A stretch of DNA of 64,000 nt from Cohnella lupini (GCF_003386205.1 NZ_QRDY01000013.1:62001-126000), one strand, 5' to 3'; shown: positions 9,241-19,056, counted from the stretch's first letter. The notes: generated by a model not told the origin, from the sequence alone. Program-made: numbers and translations.

Positions 9241-10096
9241 CGACAAGTTCCCCTTTCCCCGCATGCATGTCGAGCAACTTGGCGATGAACGACTTCATAT
9301 CCTTGCGGTTAACGACTTTATCCAGTTGTCCGTGCTTCAAGTTGAACTCGGCCGTCTGGAAGTTTTCCGGAAGCTTCTGGCGAATCGTCTGCTCGATTAC
9401 GATCCGGCCGGCAAATCCGACGATAGCTCCGGGCTCCGCCAAATTATAATCACCTAAGCTGGCGAAGCTTGCGGACACGCCGCCTAGCGTCGGGTCGGTG
9501 AAGATCGAGATAAACAGCCCGCCTTGTTCCTGGAATCGGGCAAGAGCCGCGCTCGTCTTCGCCATCTGCATCAGGCTTAGGATGCTCTCTTGCATCCGGG
9601 CGCCTCCGGACGTCGAGAAAAATACAAGCGGTAGTCTCTTTTCCGTAGCCTTCTCGATCGCGCGCGTCACTTTCTCGCCGACGACCGAGCCCATGCTCCC
9701 GCTAAAGAAGTCGAAGCTCATAACTCCGATGACGACGGCGAAACCGCCGATCTCGCCTTCTCCCGTGATAACGGCATCCTTTAAACCCGAGCTCAGCTTC
9801 TGCTGCTCGAGCTTCGCTTCGTATCCCGGAAATTTCAGCGGATCTTCGGATATCAAATCTTCGTCAATCTCAAAAAGACGCCCATCATCGAGCGTCATGG
9901 CTATGCGCTCCCAGGCGTTCAGACGAAAATGGTGCCCGCAAGTAGAACAAATTTTAAGGTTCTTCTCCAGTTCCTTGCTGAACTGGATCGTTCCGCATTT
10001 CGGACAGCGGTTCATCAAACCTTCGGGTATGTCCCTTTTCGTGCGTTCCGAAGGAACGACGGCATATTTTTTCTTCTGAAAAAGATCCTTGAACAC
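9233..10096 (-). CDS. accD: Acetyl-CoA carboxylase carboxyltransferase subunit beta
   Basis: Zinc-containing partner of AccA in malonyl-CoA formation. The 287 residues open with a four-cysteine zinc ribbon (CPKCGTIQF ... CSTCGHHF, about residues 31-54). The crotonase-like carboxyltransferase core follows, with [21 protein letters not shown] and [12 protein letters not shown]. The start is GTG at 10094-10096 with GAGGT upstream. The stop overlaps the accA start. The gene follows the 62-codon gene by 83 bases with no terminator between, so all may be expressed from the promoter near 10430-10459. Confidence 0.96.
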   Translation of the reverse strand: MFKDLFQKKKYAVVPSERTKRDIPEGLMNRCPKCGTIQFSKELEKNLKICSTCGHHFRLNAWERIAMTLDDGRLFEIDEDLISEDPLKFPGYEAKLEQQKLSSGLKDAVITGEGEIGGFAVVIGVMSFDFFSGSMGSVVGEKVTRAIEKATEKRLPLVFFSTSGGARMQESILSLMQMAKTSAALARFQEQGGLFISIFTDPTLGGVSASFASLGDYNLAEPGAIVGFAGRIVIEQTIRQKLPENFQTAEFNLKHGQLDKVVNRKDMKSFIAKLLDMHAGKGELVDV

Positions 10097-10179
10097 AGCG
10101 ACACCTCACAAGCGATAAATGGCGACCCTTAGCCTTACGGATTCGCCGACTCAAGAAGAAAGACGGGTATCGTAATTCA

Positions 10180-10368
10180 CTAGAGATGCAATATACTGCC
10201 TAATACTTCCTGCACTTCCGATACTTCGCCGGATGGAACCAATATTTCATACTGTGGTTTCGTAAGATTGATGGGGCGCACCTGAACGAGGAATCCTTCG
10301 TCGGTCAGACGCTTACGAATTCGTTCGGCAATCTTCGAGGTCGGCGCGATGTAAATGACCGTCCACAT
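10180..10368 (-). CDS. Small conserved protein of unknown function
   Basis: A 62-residue soluble protein beginning MWTVIYIAPTSKIAERIRKR. The pattern is beta-strand, helix (KIAERIRKRLTDEGF), two strands (LVQVRPIN, QYEILVPSG) and a short helix (EVSEVQEVLGSIL), a ferredoxin-like half fold. From memory, similar short proteins occur upstream of accD in Paenibacillaceae and are sometimes mislabelled as glutamate decarboxylase, which is far larger; I would not transfer that name. ATG 10368 has GGGGGT at 8 bases. It probably shares a transcript with accD and accA, but a role in fatty acid synthesis is not shown. Confidence 0.7.
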   Translation of the reverse strand: MWTVIYIAPTSKIAERIRKRLTDEGFLVQVRPINLTKPQYEILVPSGEVSEVQEVLGSILHL

Positions 10369-10429
10369 GAAGCGTTACCCCCAATATTTTAGCGATTCTT
10401 AAGGAAAGATAGATTGACGCAATAAAGAA

Positions 10430-10459
10430 ATCATAGCACAGATGCCGCAAGACTAGCAA
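10430..10459 (-). promoter_or_regulatory. Promoter for the small gene-accD-accA unit
   Basis: On the minus strand TTGCTA (10459-10454) and TATGAT (10435-10430) are spaced 18 bases apart. A TG one base before the -10 makes it an extended -10. It lies 62 bases upstream of the 10368 start. Confidence 0.55.
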
Positions 10460-10504
10460 CCAAACAACATCAGTATCCTAGCGGCGCGAGGTATCCCGGG
10501 CATG

Positions 10505-11260
10505 CTAAGATAAATTGCCTGCCAGAGGGAGCCAATCTAGGACGCGACGGATTTTACGATCCCAATAACCCCATTCGTGCGTCCCCGGTTCTTCTTCGTA
10601 TGTCAACGGCAGCTCGAGGCTTCGGCAATAGTCGCGGAAGCGGATATTATCTTCGTACAGGAAGTCTTCCGTGCCGCAAGCTTGGTATAGCTTTGGAATC
10701 GCGGAAGCTCCCTTCACGGATTCGGCTAGACCGAACAAATCCGCGGCCGAGCCCGGAATTTCCGACGGATCGCTAAACACGTTGACCATGTCCCCAGCAA
10801 ACTTGTCCACGGCTAGACGGTGTACGTCCATGGCACCGGATAAGCTCGCGACGGCAGCATATCGATCGGGAAAAGACAACCCTAGCTTCATTGCCCCGTA
10901 ACCGCCCATGGATAATCCTGCCGCGAAATTATGCTCCCTTAATGGAGATAACGGAAAGAAGGAACGGGCCAGCTCCGGCAATTCCTCGCTTACGAACGAC
11001 CAATACCTCGCGCCATGGCGCATATCCGCATAGAAACTGCGATTAACCGCGGGCATTACGACCGCTATGCCTTTCTCCGATGCGTACCTTTCGATCGAGG
11101 TTTGCCTGCACCAGGCCGTATGATCGTCCGATAGACCGTGCAACAAATACAAAGTCGGTAACGGCCCCGCCTTGCCTTGCGGAAGAATGACGTTCATGGA
11201 AGCTTGAATTTCCAACGTCGCCGAGGAGAACTGACACTGCAATAAAGCCATCGTTTTCAC
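10505..11260 (-). CDS. Esterase of the tributyrin esterase / esterase D type
   Basis: Predicted serine hydrolase acting on acyl esters, possibly removing acetyl or other acyl groups from carbohydrates. The 251-residue alpha/beta hydrolase has the nucleophile elbow [13 protein letters not shown] (about residues 116-128), TEDFLYEDN as the likely acid region and GTHEWGYWD supplying the histidine. An [10 protein letters not shown] stretch near residue 45 matches the esterase D oxyanion region. No signal peptide is visible. ATG 11260 has GGAG at 8 bases. It lies just beyond the terminator of the sugar ABC transporter operon, in the same direction, so it is probably transcribed separately, although the context suits a carbohydrate-esterase role. 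Confidence 0.8.
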   Translation of the reverse strand: MKTMALLQCQFSSATLEIQASMNVILPQGKAGPLPTLYLLHGLSDDHTAWCRQTSIERYASEKGIAVVMPAVNRSFYADMRHGARYWSFVSEELPELARSFFPLSPLREHNFAAGLSMGGYGAMKLGLSFPDRYAAVASLSGAMDVHRLAVDKFAGDMVNVFSDPSEIPGSAADLFGLAESVKGASAIPKLYQACGTEDFLYEDNIRFRDYCRSLELPLTYEEEPGTHEWGYWDRKIRRVLDWLPLAGNLS

Positions 11261-11360
11261 TCCATTAACGAAAATTGAACTTTGTCTATTAATTTATCAG
11301 TTTGGCTCCCGGAAGGATAGCAGGAATATAGCAAGCGAGTGGATTGGACGGAGGAATGCT

Positions 11361-11406
11361 CACAAAAAGAAAACGGAACCCGGATACGATAAATATCCCA
11401 GGTTCC
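11361..11406 (-). terminator. Rho-independent terminator of the sugar ABC transporter operon
   Basis: GGAACC ... GGTTCC arms (11375-11380 and 11401-11406) with inner GGATA/TATCC pairing, followed on the minus strand by a T-rich tract (11374-11361). It starts 20 bases past the stop of the LplC-like permease gene. Confidence 0.9.
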
Positions 11407-11426
11407 TCAAGCCAACGATTACTCTC

Positions 11427-12314
11427 TTATTCCTTCACGCTTCCCATCACGATGCCTGTCATGAAGTATCTTTGCAGGAACGGGTAGACAATCAGCACGG
11501 GCAACGCCCCTAGGAAGATCTGCGCCGCCTTAACCGTCCGGTCCGATAGATTCTGAAGGATCTGCAGCTCCTGAGTCAGATTCAAGCTGTTTAAATCGCG
11601 ATTCACGACGACGGTCTGCAAATAGCTCGACAACGGATAATGATTCGGCGTGTTCATATAGATTAGCCCGTTGAACCATTCGTTCCAGTGTCCGACGATC
11701 GAGAAGAGAGTAATCGTCGCCAGCGCAGGAGCCGACAGCGGAATATAAACCTTCCATAACGTCTGCCAATGGCCGGCTCCGTCGATGTACGCCGCTTCGC
11801 TCATTTCCTTCGGAAGCGAACGGAAGAAGTTAAGCAACAGGATGACGTTGAATACGGGAACGGCGCCCGGTAGCACGAGGGCCGCCAGGTTATCGATCAA
11901 ATGCAGCTTCAGCACGAGAATATAGCTCGGGATCAACCCGCCCGCGAACAATGTCGTGAATACGAAAAACCAGGCGTAAGCCGTGCGCATGCGAAATTGC
12001 GAAGCTTCCTTGGCGAGAGGGTATGCGATCAACACGGTAAGCAGCATGTTCAAGCTGACCCCATACAGCACCCTTTGCAAGGAGACGCCCATCGACCTTA
12101 GGAATTCCGGCTTGTTCAGCACGAATTCATAGGGACCGAGCGTAAACCCTCGCGGCCATAGCTTCACTAGCCCCGCCGTCGCATAGCCGTTCGAGCTGAA
12201 GGAAACGGCTAGCACGTTAATTAAAGGAAGCAAGCAAGCCAAAGAAATAATCGCTAGTATCGCGTATATGAGTACGGTCGTTAGCGTGCGCGACAATCCC
12301 TTATGCTGGACCAA
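11427..12314 (-). CDS. Sugar ABC transporter permease, LplC/YtcP type
   Basis: One of two membrane subunits of an ABC importer for an oligosaccharide. The 295 residues contain six predicted membrane helices. The EAA loop that contacts the ATPase is EAAYIDGAGHWQTLWKVYIPLSAPALATI (about residues 193-220). The C-terminus YPFLQRYFMTGIVMGSVKE is characteristic of the LplC group. The start is TTG at 12312-12314 with GGGAGGT at 6 bases. It follows the LplB-like gene by 27 bases. No ATPase gene is in the operon; such importers commonly share an MsmX-type ATPase encoded elsewhere. Confidence 0.92.
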   Translation of the reverse strand: MVQHKGLSRTLTTVLIYAILAIISLACLLPLINVLAVSFSSNGYATAGLVKLWPRGFTLGPYEFVLNKPEFLRSMGVSLQRVLYGVSLNMLLTVLIAYPLAKEASQFRMRTAYAWFFVFTTLFAGGLIPSYILVLKLHLIDNLAALVLPGAVPVFNVILLLNFFRSLPKEMSEAAYIDGAGHWQTLWKVYIPLSAPALATITLFSIVGHWNEWFNGLIYMNTPNHYPLSSYLQTVVVNRDLNSLNLTQELQILQNLSDRTVKAAQIFLGALPVLIVYPFLQRYFMTGIVMGSVKE

Positions 12315-12341
12315 AACGTGACCTCCCTTCGACGAACATAA

Positions 12342-13241
12342 CTAGAATATTCGGTAGTTGGCCAATCGATATGCCAACAGGTATGAGCAAGAGATAAGAA
12401 CCAGCGAGACGGCCGACTTGAACAGCCCGATAGCCGTCGCGACTCCGAATTGGAAGTCTACGAGTCCAAGCCTGTAAACGTACGTATCCAGAATGTCTCC
12501 GGTGGAGTAAACGACTGGACCGTAAAGGTTAAACACTTGCTCGAATCCGGCGTTCAGAACGTTGCCCAAGCTCAGCGTAGTCAGCAGAATGATGATGGGC
12601 GCCAGACCGGGAAGCGTGATTTTCCATGTTTGTTGCCAACGGCTTGCGCCGTCGATGACCGCCGCTTCGTACAGGGCGGGATTAATTCCTGTCAGCGCCG
12701 CCAAATACACGATCGTACCGAAGCCGAATTCCTTCCAAATATCCGTACCGGTCAGCACGAACGGAAACCAATTCTCGTTGCCTAGAAAGTTGATTTTCTC
12801 GAAACCTAACCAACCGACCATATCGTTCACGATTCCGCTCGACGGGGAAAGGACGTCCCATAAAATGCCGGAAAGGATAACCCATGACAGAAAATGAGGC
12901 AAATAGATGATCGTCTGAACGAACCTCTTATAGAACCTGGCTCTGATTTCATTAAGCAGCAGTGCCATCATTACCGGGAATACGATGCCGCCGACCATTT
13001 TCATGACCGCGATCACGATCGTGTTTCGAATGACGTTTAACGTATTCGGCAAGCCGAAAACGTACGTAAAGTTATCGAAGCCGATCCATTCCGAACCGAA
13101 TAACCCTTTCGTGGGAGAAAATTTCTGGAAAGCGATGACGATCCCAACCATCGGTCCGTATGCGAAAAGCAGCACGAACAGCACGCCGGGCAGCAGCATG
13201 ACGTGCAGCGGCATTTCTTTTAATCTAAACAGTCGGTTCAT
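12342..13241 (-). CDS. Sugar ABC transporter permease, LplB type
   Basis: The second membrane subunit of the importer. The 299-residue protein has about six helices, the early motif LPGVLFVLLFAYGPMVGIVIAFQ and an EAA loop (YEAAVIDGASRWQQTWKITLPGL). Its C-terminus, YRLANYRIF, is close to the LplB consensus. The longer frame begins at 13256, but its first codons contain the ribosome site GGAGGG for ATG 13241, which I take as the start. It lies between the binding protein (96 bases upstream) and the LplC-like permease. Confidence 0.92.
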   Translation of the reverse strand: MNRLFRLKEMPLHVMLLPGVLFVLLFAYGPMVGIVIAFQKFSPTKGLFGSEWIGFDNFTYVFGLPNTLNVIRNTIVIAVMKMVGGIVFPVMMALLLNEIRARFYKRFVQTIIYLPHFLSWVILSGILWDVLSPSSGIVNDMVGWLGFEKINFLGNENWFPFVLTGTDIWKEFGFGTIVYLAALTGINPALYEAAVIDGASRWQQTWKITLPGLAPIIILLTTLSLGNVLNAGFEQVFNLYGPVVYSTGDILDTYVYRLGLVDFQFGVATAIGLFKSAVSLVLISCSYLLAYRLANYRIF

Positions 13242-13337
13242 GCCCGATCCCTCCATTCGCGAAGCCGTCTGACCTTGACCGATAAGGCGAAGAGGAAGCG
13301 AAGACGCCGCTCCCCCTTCGTTGCTTACGCGTTCGAT

Positions 13338-15089
13338 TTATCGTTTGGAATACCAGTCGTTCACTTCCTGCGTGATGGCGTCTCCGCCTTGCGACTTCCA
13401 ATCGGCTACGAATTTATCAAACTCGTCGATCGAAGCCGCGCCCATAATGATCTTCGTGAATACCGTCGCTTCCATGTCCTTAAGCGTGCTGCCCCTCTCG
13501 GACATGGTCGCCGTCGGCGATCCGTAGAATTCGTTATAGACGTAATTGTTCGGATCGCTCTTATATTTGGCTAACGCTTCGTATGTCGATTGATTGCCGA
13601 ATACTTTCTCTACCCACCATTGGCCGAGGTCTCCGCCGCGATAAGCCAGAATGTTATCGTAGTAGCCTTTGGCCGTCGGATTCAGGGTCGAAGGGTCGTT
13701 CGTCTTCAAGGCTTCTTGTACCAACGCGTAATCGTTCTGGTTCGTATCCGCATAGCTTCCGCCGATAGCGGCGTAAGGGAACGTATTTACCTGTTCTTCG
13801 CCTTGCGTCACGATATGGTAGTCTTCGTTCCGGGTTTCCCCGTAGTTCTTCTCCATGAAGTAGTTTAACAATTTGATGATCGCTTCCGGATTGCCGACGC
13901 TTTTGTTCACGACGATGAATCTGTTCGGACGATACCCGAGCGATTGGACTTTAGCCGCCGAACCATCCGCGGATACGAGCGGGAAAATGGACCATTCGGA
14001 TTTCGGATTAACTTTCTTCATGTCCGCGAGCGGCCAGTTCGCGTTCCAGAATTGTCCGAAGTGCATGCCGACCTTGCCGCTGGTCTCGAATTCGGAAGCT
14101 TTCGTTCCGTCCATCGTCGCCCATTCCGGGCTGATGGCTTTCGCTTTGAACAATTCCTGCAGCTTTCCGAGCGCTACTTTCACTTCCGGTTGAATGTCCG
14201 CGAACACAAGCTTGCCGGATGCGTCCTTGATCCAGAACGTCGAGGTTCCCGATTGGTTCGTCGGGTTATAAGCGTAAGCTCCATAACCGTTCAAGAAGCC
14301 GGTGATGCCGGAATAGCCATCCCAAATGTTCTTGTTCATGTTAAGTCCGAACGTATCGTTCTTATTGTTCTTATCGGGATCTTGCGTAGCGAAGGCTTTA
14401 GCGATATTCAGAACGTCGTCCATCGTCTTCGGTCCTTGAAGGCCCAGATTATCCAACCAATCCTGGCGAATCCATATAAAGTCCGGATCGTCCGTCTGAC
14501 CGCCGTTAATCGGAAGAGCAACCAGCTTGCCCTTGCTTAATGCGGTATCCAGCTTGCCGTCATTGATGCCGCCCCATATTTTCTTGGTTAGCTCCGAAGC
14601 GTACTTCTCGTAAGCTTCCATCAAGTCCGCCAACTGGTCTCCGTCTATCAACGTTTGCAGTTGCTTGGGATCGACTTCGAAGAAATCGGGCAGATCGCCG
14701 GATACGATCGAAACGTTGAGCTTCTGCGCGTATTGCGTATCGTCGACGACCCATTTGTTCGTCACTTTAATGCCTAATTCGCTCTCGTACGACTTCGTAT
14801 AGATGTTGCTGTCGATCGTATCGCCGTTAAGGAACTTCATGCCGCTGTTCGTGTGCCTGATCGTCGATAGCCCGATTCCCGGCTCGTATTTCCCGAGCGG
14901 ATCGAGATTCTCGGCCGGCGAAGGACTCGCGGCTTCCGATTCCGCAGCCGATGTCGATGCTGCGGGCGTCTCCGGCGCCGAAGCGGAAGGAGAAGCGTTA
15001 TTACCTTCATTCTTGGAGCATGCCGACAGCACGAGAACCGCCGTCACGATCACAGCCAAAACCAAACTACCCCACTTTGTACGAATCAC
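13338..15089 (-). CDS. Extracellular solute-binding lipoprotein of the sugar ABC transporter, LplA type
   Basis: Captures the oligosaccharide outside the cell and delivers it to the two permeases. The 583-residue protein has a signal peptide ending in a lipobox (VLVLSAC, Cys about residue 24) and a Ser/Ala/Pro-rich linker. A large bilobed binding domain follows with DQLADLMEAYEKYASEL and IWIRQDWLDNLGLQGPKTMDDV, typical of family 1 LplA/YtcQ proteins. The longest frame starts with TTG at 15104, but that codon overlaps the ribosome site GGAGG. GTG 15087-15089 at 8-base spacing is the likely start. It is directly downstream of the YesN/YesM pair, which probably controls it. The sugar is not identifiable; a rhamnose-containing glycan is plausible from the nearby GH78 gene. 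Confidence 0.92.
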   Translation of the reverse strand: MIRTKWGSLVLAVIVTAVLVLSACSKNEGNNASPSASAPETPAASTSAAESEAASPSPAENLDPLGKYEPGIGLSTIRHTNSGMKFLNGDTIDSNIYTKSYESELGIKVTNKWVVDDTQYAQKLNVSIVSGDLPDFFEVDPKQLQTLIDGDQLADLMEAYEKYASELTKKIWGGINDGKLDTALSKGKLVALPINGGQTDDPDFIWIRQDWLDNLGLQGPKTMDDVLNIAKAFATQDPDKNNKNDTFGLNMNKNIWDGYSGITGFLNGYGAYAYNPTNQSGTSTFWIKDASGKLVFADIQPEVKVALGKLQELFKAKAISPEWATMDGTKASEFETSGKVGMHFGQFWNANWPLADMKKVNPKSEWSIFPLVSADGSAAKVQSLGYRPNRFIVVNKSVGNPEAIIKLLNYFMEKNYGETRNEDYHIVTQGEEQVNTFPYAAIGGSYADTNQNDYALVQEALKTNDPSTLNPTAKGYYDNILAYRGGDLGQWWVEKVFGNQSTYEALAKYKSDPNNYVYNEFYGSPTATMSERGSTLKDMEATVFTKIIMGAASIDEFDKFVADWKSQGGDAITQEVNDWYSKR

Positions 15090-15201
15090 GGGTTTCGCCT
15101 CCAAATTGAATATCGATGACTACTCTTTTATTATCCGGCGAAACGGAAACGAAAAATATACGACTGTCATGCCCTTCGTTGTCTTCTCATGTCCTATTTG
15201 A

Positions 15202-16830
15202 CTACCTTGCCGAATCCCGATATTCCTGCGGGGTCATGCCGGTAAGCTTCTTGAAGAAACGGGTGAAATAGGACGGGGATTCGAAACCGATCCGTTCCCC
15301 TACTTCATGGATTTTCAAAGCTTTGCCCGAGAGCAACTCCTTCGCGGTTTGAAGGCGGCAGCCAGTGATGTAATCGCTTATGCTCCTGCCGGTCGTTTGC
15401 TTGTACAGCCTCGATAAATAGAAAGGGGTCAGATACACCAGGTCCGCGAGATGAACGAGAGACAGATCCTTCGACATGTTCTTGTCCACGTAATCGTGAA
15501 TCGTTATGACGACTTCGCTTGTCCTGCTGTCTGCCGTAGAATTCCTCCATTCGAAGAGCATCCGAAACAAGTCCGCAAAATAACGAGTGATCTCGTCCCA
15601 AGAGGCGAATTCTTGGATCGTGAACAGCTTTCGAACGCCTAGCGCGTCCGTTACCTTCTGTAAGAGTCCCCACCTGTTAAGATAGGAGAAAACGGCGGAT
15701 GCCAACGAATAGTAAATTTCCAGCGCCTGGCTCGTACGGACTTCCCCCTGTTCTTGAACGGTTGCCATGATTTCCGCGTACAATCCGAAAAACTTCTCTT
15801 CGTTCTTCTGGTCCAGATACTGCTCCAGCAACGGAAACCGCTTGAGAGCTCCTCTATCCGCAGGAGCTTCTTCGATCTGAGCCAGATTCATGTCCGAGAG
15901 CAATATTTCTTTCGCGGAGCCAAGTCCGTGCACGAATAATCCCGTCAGACGCTCGAACGCCGAAGAAAGTCGCTCCCATTCGTGCGGGCGTCCGCTTACG
16001 ACGAAGGAGCAAGCCAATCTCAGGAATTGGCTGCAGGAGGATTGCACCGTTTCGAATAGCCCTAGCAAATATCGATTCCAATCTTTGATTTCAGCGGCTT
16101 CCGCGCCAAGCTCTTCCTTCGGTTGCAGAAGCCACAAGAGCCTATCCTGCGCATAAAAAACAGTCTCCACGCGGATATTGGACGTGAGAATTTCCTCTAC
16201 GATGTTATTCACGGAATATAGGAAGAGGGATTTATCCCCCGGTCCGATATCCTCGCGCCATTCGTCGATCCTTCCGATGCCCATGAAATAAGGTTTATCC
16301 GAATCTAGCGTAATACCGAGCTTATCGAATTGCCTGCGCCGTTCGGCCGGCCCGGAGATCTCTCCCGTAAGGAGCTCCAGCCAATACTCCTTGCGAATTA
16401 GCGGAGTCGCGACGACAAGCTGATCTTCCGCGTTCTTGATGATCTGCTCGTAGGAGAACGTTTCTTCTATTTGCCGGACGGCCCGATCCACGGCCGCGAG
16501 AATCGGATCGTCGCCTTCCGTCTTCAGAACGTAATCGAATGCGCCCTGACGTATGGAGGAATGGATGAAGGAGAAATCGCTATAGCCGGTCAGGAAAATG
16601 AATTTACAGCGCGGCCACTGGTTCTGGACATGCTTCTGAAGCTCCAAACCATTCATTTCCGGCATCTCGATATCCGCCAGTACGATGTCCATATAGGTTT
16701 TGCGAACGATATCGAGCGCCTCCAGAGCATCGTACGCGCGATGCACCTCCAACCCAACATGCTGAGCGAACAACTCGAACAAGCCGTCCACGATAATCGG
16801 TTCGTCATCCACGATCAATAATCGAAACAT
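15202..16830 (-). CDS. Two-component response regulator, YesN type with AraC DNA-binding domain
   Basis: DNA-binding transcription regulator activated by the neighbouring kinase. The 542 residues have an N-terminal receiver domain with acidic residues DD at 8-9, the phosphoacceptor D53 in ADIEMPEMNG and a conserved Lys in YVLKTE. A long poorly conserved middle follows (about 130-430). A C-terminal AraC/XylS double helix-turn-helix carries YLTPFYLSRLYKQTTGRSIS and IGFESPSYFTRFFKKLTGMT. ATG 16830 has GAGGGGG upstream. It is 13 bases downstream of the kinase gene. The family usually activates adjacent sugar-transporter and glycosidase genes. Confidence 0.94.
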   Translation of the reverse strand: MFRLLIVDDEPIIVDGLFELFAQHVGLEVHRAYDALEALDIVRKTYMDIVLADIEMPEMNGLELQKHVQNQWPRCKFIFLTGYSDFSFIHSSIRQGAFDYVLKTEGDDPILAAVDRAVRQIEETFSYEQIIKNAEDQLVVATPLIRKEYWLELLTGEISGPAERRRQFDKLGITLDSDKPYFMGIGRIDEWREDIGPGDKSLFLYSVNNIVEEILTSNIRVETVFYAQDRLLWLLQPKEELGAEAAEIKDWNRYLLGLFETVQSSCSQFLRLACSFVVSGRPHEWERLSSAFERLTGLFVHGLGSAKEILLSDMNLAQIEEAPADRGALKRFPLLEQYLDQKNEEKFFGLYAEIMATVQEQGEVRTSQALEIYYSLASAVFSYLNRWGLLQKVTDALGVRKLFTIQEFASWDEITRYFADLFRMLFEWRNSTADSRTSEVVITIHDYVDKNMSKDLSLVHLADLVYLTPFYLSRLYKQTTGRSISDYITGCRLQTAKELLSGKALKIHEVGERIGFESPSYFTRFFKKLTGMTPQEYRDSAR

Positions 16831-16843
16831 TCCGCATCCCCCT

Positions 16844-18622
16844 CTATTCTCGTTGTTCCGTCGCGGAGTCGATATCGATGCGAAGCACGACGCTCAATCC
16901 GCCCCATTCGCTTCTGTCCACGGTAATGCCGCTACCGTCGCCGTACTTCAACTGCAATCTGCGATGCACGTTCATCATGCCGGTATACTCGATTTCTCCG
17001 CCCGCTTGACGAAGCTTCATCTGGAGCTCGCTTAATTTTTCCTCGCTTAGCCGGTCGCCGTTATCCTCCACTCGTACGAATAAGGCGCGATCGTTCAATT
17101 GGAACGATACCGCGATTTTGCCGTCCTTCCTCTTGCCCTCCATGCCGTAGTGATACGCGTTCTCCAGAATAGGCTGCAGAATCAGCCTAGGTACCGATAA
17201 TGCGTTGCACGTTGCCGGCAATTCATCGAATCGTACCTCTATCCTTCTAGCGAAACGGATGTTCTGAATTTCCACGTACGTCCGGGAATGACGAACCTCG
17301 TCCTCTAAGCGCACCTCCGAATCGGAATTCCGGGTAATATATTGAAAATATTCTCCTAAATGCTGGCTCAGCAGCGTCACGTTCTCGATATCGTTCATCT
17401 TGGCCAACCGGTACAGGATGAAGTAAGTATTGTAAAGAAAATGCGGATTGATCTGCGATTGCAGCTGCTTCAGCTCGGAGCTCTGGGCTCGAATTTTCTG
17501 TTCGAGAACTTGATGGATAAGAACGCGTAAGCGGTCCACCATTTTATTGAAATGCATGTACAGGTTAAAAAACTCGTCCTTGCGCCGAGGGAGCACGACT
17601 AGATCCAGCTGCCCTTCCTCCATCCTGCGGAACGTTCGGATCAGCAGCGTCATCGGCTTGTGCAGAAGCCGATAGAGCCAATAGGAGTATACGATGATTA
17701 TGAGGGAAGATACGCCGGAAAGGAGCCAGTATAGCCACCTGTATTTGTCCAATTGGCCGAGCACCTCTTGTTGCGGCACGTACACGCTTAAATACGCTTG
17801 GAAAGAATGCGAATATTTGAAAGCGATCAAATACGAGGTATCTCCCATGTTCATCGGGGCGACGCCTTCCCACATTTGCTTGTCGTATCTCTCTTCGAGA
17901 AACCGTTGCAGGCTGTCGCGATTCTCGTTGTCGTTCACGCCGGTCACCATCCAGCCCTCCGTCGGCTGAAAGAGCAGCGCGCCGGAAACGCCGCTATCCG
18001 CGAATTGCTGCAACGCAAGCCTCAGCTTGGATACCGACCATTCCACGCCCATGACGTACGACGGGGGACGATCAGCCACGGGAGGCTCCGGATATTGCAT
18101 CACTTGAAACAATCTCCCCTCCCTATACTTTATCGTTCCGTTCTGCGAGCTTCCGTCCGATCGGATGACGGGCTCCTTGACCGCCGCGTAATCCGGGGAT
18201 AACTCGTCGGTAATCGGCCTGTTGCTGGATAACGTTCGGCCGATCGTCAGCATGTGTACGCTTACATTTTGAATGTACTCGCTGGAGCCTTTAACGAATT
18301 GCAGCTTATTCTCGACCCGTTGGATCGTCTGCGTCCATTCGAACGGCGACATGATCGCGCTAATGAAATTAATGTGCTGCAAATCGGAGTCGATCAGCAT
18401 CTCCTGCTGGAGATTGGTGATATGGTCCTTCTCCGATTCCAGAGAGTTCATATAGAAGGTAACTTTCGATTGCAACGAACGGGATAACTCCTCCCGGATG
18501 CTTGTGGAGCCTTGTTTATTCACGTACAAACCTAATATGTAGAGAGGCGCGATAAGCACCAACAATGCGATAACGAGCTTCGGAAATAGAGTCATGGTTT
18601 TGAGTTTGTCGAATGAAGTCAT
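16844..18622 (-). CDS. Two-component sensor histidine kinase, YesM type
   Basis: Membrane kinase that senses an extracellular sugar-related signal and phosphorylates the YesN-type partner. The 592 residues have a first membrane helix at about 12-33, an extracellular sensor of about 250 residues and a second helix at about 290-312. A HAMP linker follows, then the His kinase motif QINPHFLYNT with the phosphorylated histidine at about residue 394, and a HATPase domain with LILQPILENAYHYGMEG and VRVEDNG. ATG 18622 is preceded by GAAGGG at 8 bases. It is the first gene of the kinase-regulator-binding protein-permease series. Confidence 0.93.
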   Translation of the reverse strand: MTSFDKLKTMTLFPKLVIALLVLIAPLYILGLYVNKQGSTSIREELSRSLQSKVTFYMNSLESEKDHITNLQQEMLIDSDLQHINFISAIMSPFEWTQTIQRVENKLQFVKGSSEYIQNVSVHMLTIGRTLSSNRPITDELSPDYAAVKEPVIRSDGSSQNGTIKYREGRLFQVMQYPEPPVADRPPSYVMGVEWSVSKLRLALQQFADSGVSGALLFQPTEGWMVTGVNDNENRDSLQRFLEERYDKQMWEGVAPMNMGDTSYLIAFKYSHSFQAYLSVYVPQQEVLGQLDKYRWLYWLLSGVSSLIIIVYSYWLYRLLHKPMTLLIRTFRRMEEGQLDLVVLPRRKDEFFNLYMHFNKMVDRLRVLIHQVLEQKIRAQSSELKQLQSQINPHFLYNTYFILYRLAKMNDIENVTLLSQHLGEYFQYITRNSDSEVRLEDEVRHSRTYVEIQNIRFARRIEVRFDELPATCNALSVPRLILQPILENAYHYGMEGKRKDGKIAVSFQLNDRALFVRVEDNGDRLSEEKLSELQMKLRQAGGEIEYTGMMNVHRRLQLKYGDGSGITVDRSEWGGLSVVLRIDIDSATEQRE

Positions 18623-19043
18623 GATTCATGCCCTTCTTCCTCGATAATTGGTTGCTTTCTATTCATATTGAACGGTCGCGAGCCGGATGGGAATGGTCTT
18701 CTCATATCTTAATTGGTATTCCGATATCTTTTTTATGAGGACGCGCGGTTTGTCCTATCCTAATTCGACGCGATTCATGGCCATCCTCCAATGTTACCGG
18801 CTGAGTTCGATACTATGGTAGAAAATAAAGAGGATTAGGCTGAGTTTCTAGCAGATCATGCCTCGGGGAGCGGAGTTAGCTCTCGATTGGTCTCCGATCT
18901 CTCGGTACGAACCGATTGCCGGAGCGGCGATTCCTGCCAAAGTCGCGAAAAAAAGAACCGCCGGAGCTTCCCGGCGGTTCTCCTTCCCATACCGGCGAAG
19001 GATTTTACTGAATATCGTTACTGAATATCGTTACTGAATGTCG
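18623..19043. other. Intergenic region between the modular glycoside hydrolase and the YesM kinase
   Basis: About 420 bases. It holds a strong terminator for the upstream glycoside hydrolase (18947-18981) and three of four copies of a 13-base tandem repeat at that gene's stop codon. About 300 bases of leader for the kinase gene follow, in which I find no convincing -35/-10 pair, small ORF or binding-protein-like palindrome. Confidence 0.5.
18947..18981 (-). terminator. Rho-independent terminator of the modular glycoside hydrolase gene
   Basis: AGAACCGCCGG (18954-18964) and CCGGCGGTTCT (18971-18981) form a perfect 11-base-pair stem with a 6-base loop. Seven or more T residues follow on the minus strand. 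Confidence 0.95.
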
Positions 19044-19056
19044 TTACTGAATGTCG
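19005..19056 (-). repeat. Four tandem 13-base repeats across a stop codon
   Basis: The unit TTACTGAATRTCG (plus strand) occurs four times without a gap: two copies with A and two with G at the variable base. On the minus strand each unit ends in CAGTAA, so the last codons (ending Asp-Ile-Gln-stop) of the glycoside hydrolase are repeated three more times after the real stop. Confidence 0.95.

Noticed and set aside
10180-10368. Glutamate decarboxylase label for the 62-codon gene
   Set aside because: Glutamate decarboxylases are pyridoxal enzymes of over 400 residues; no such motif can fit here.
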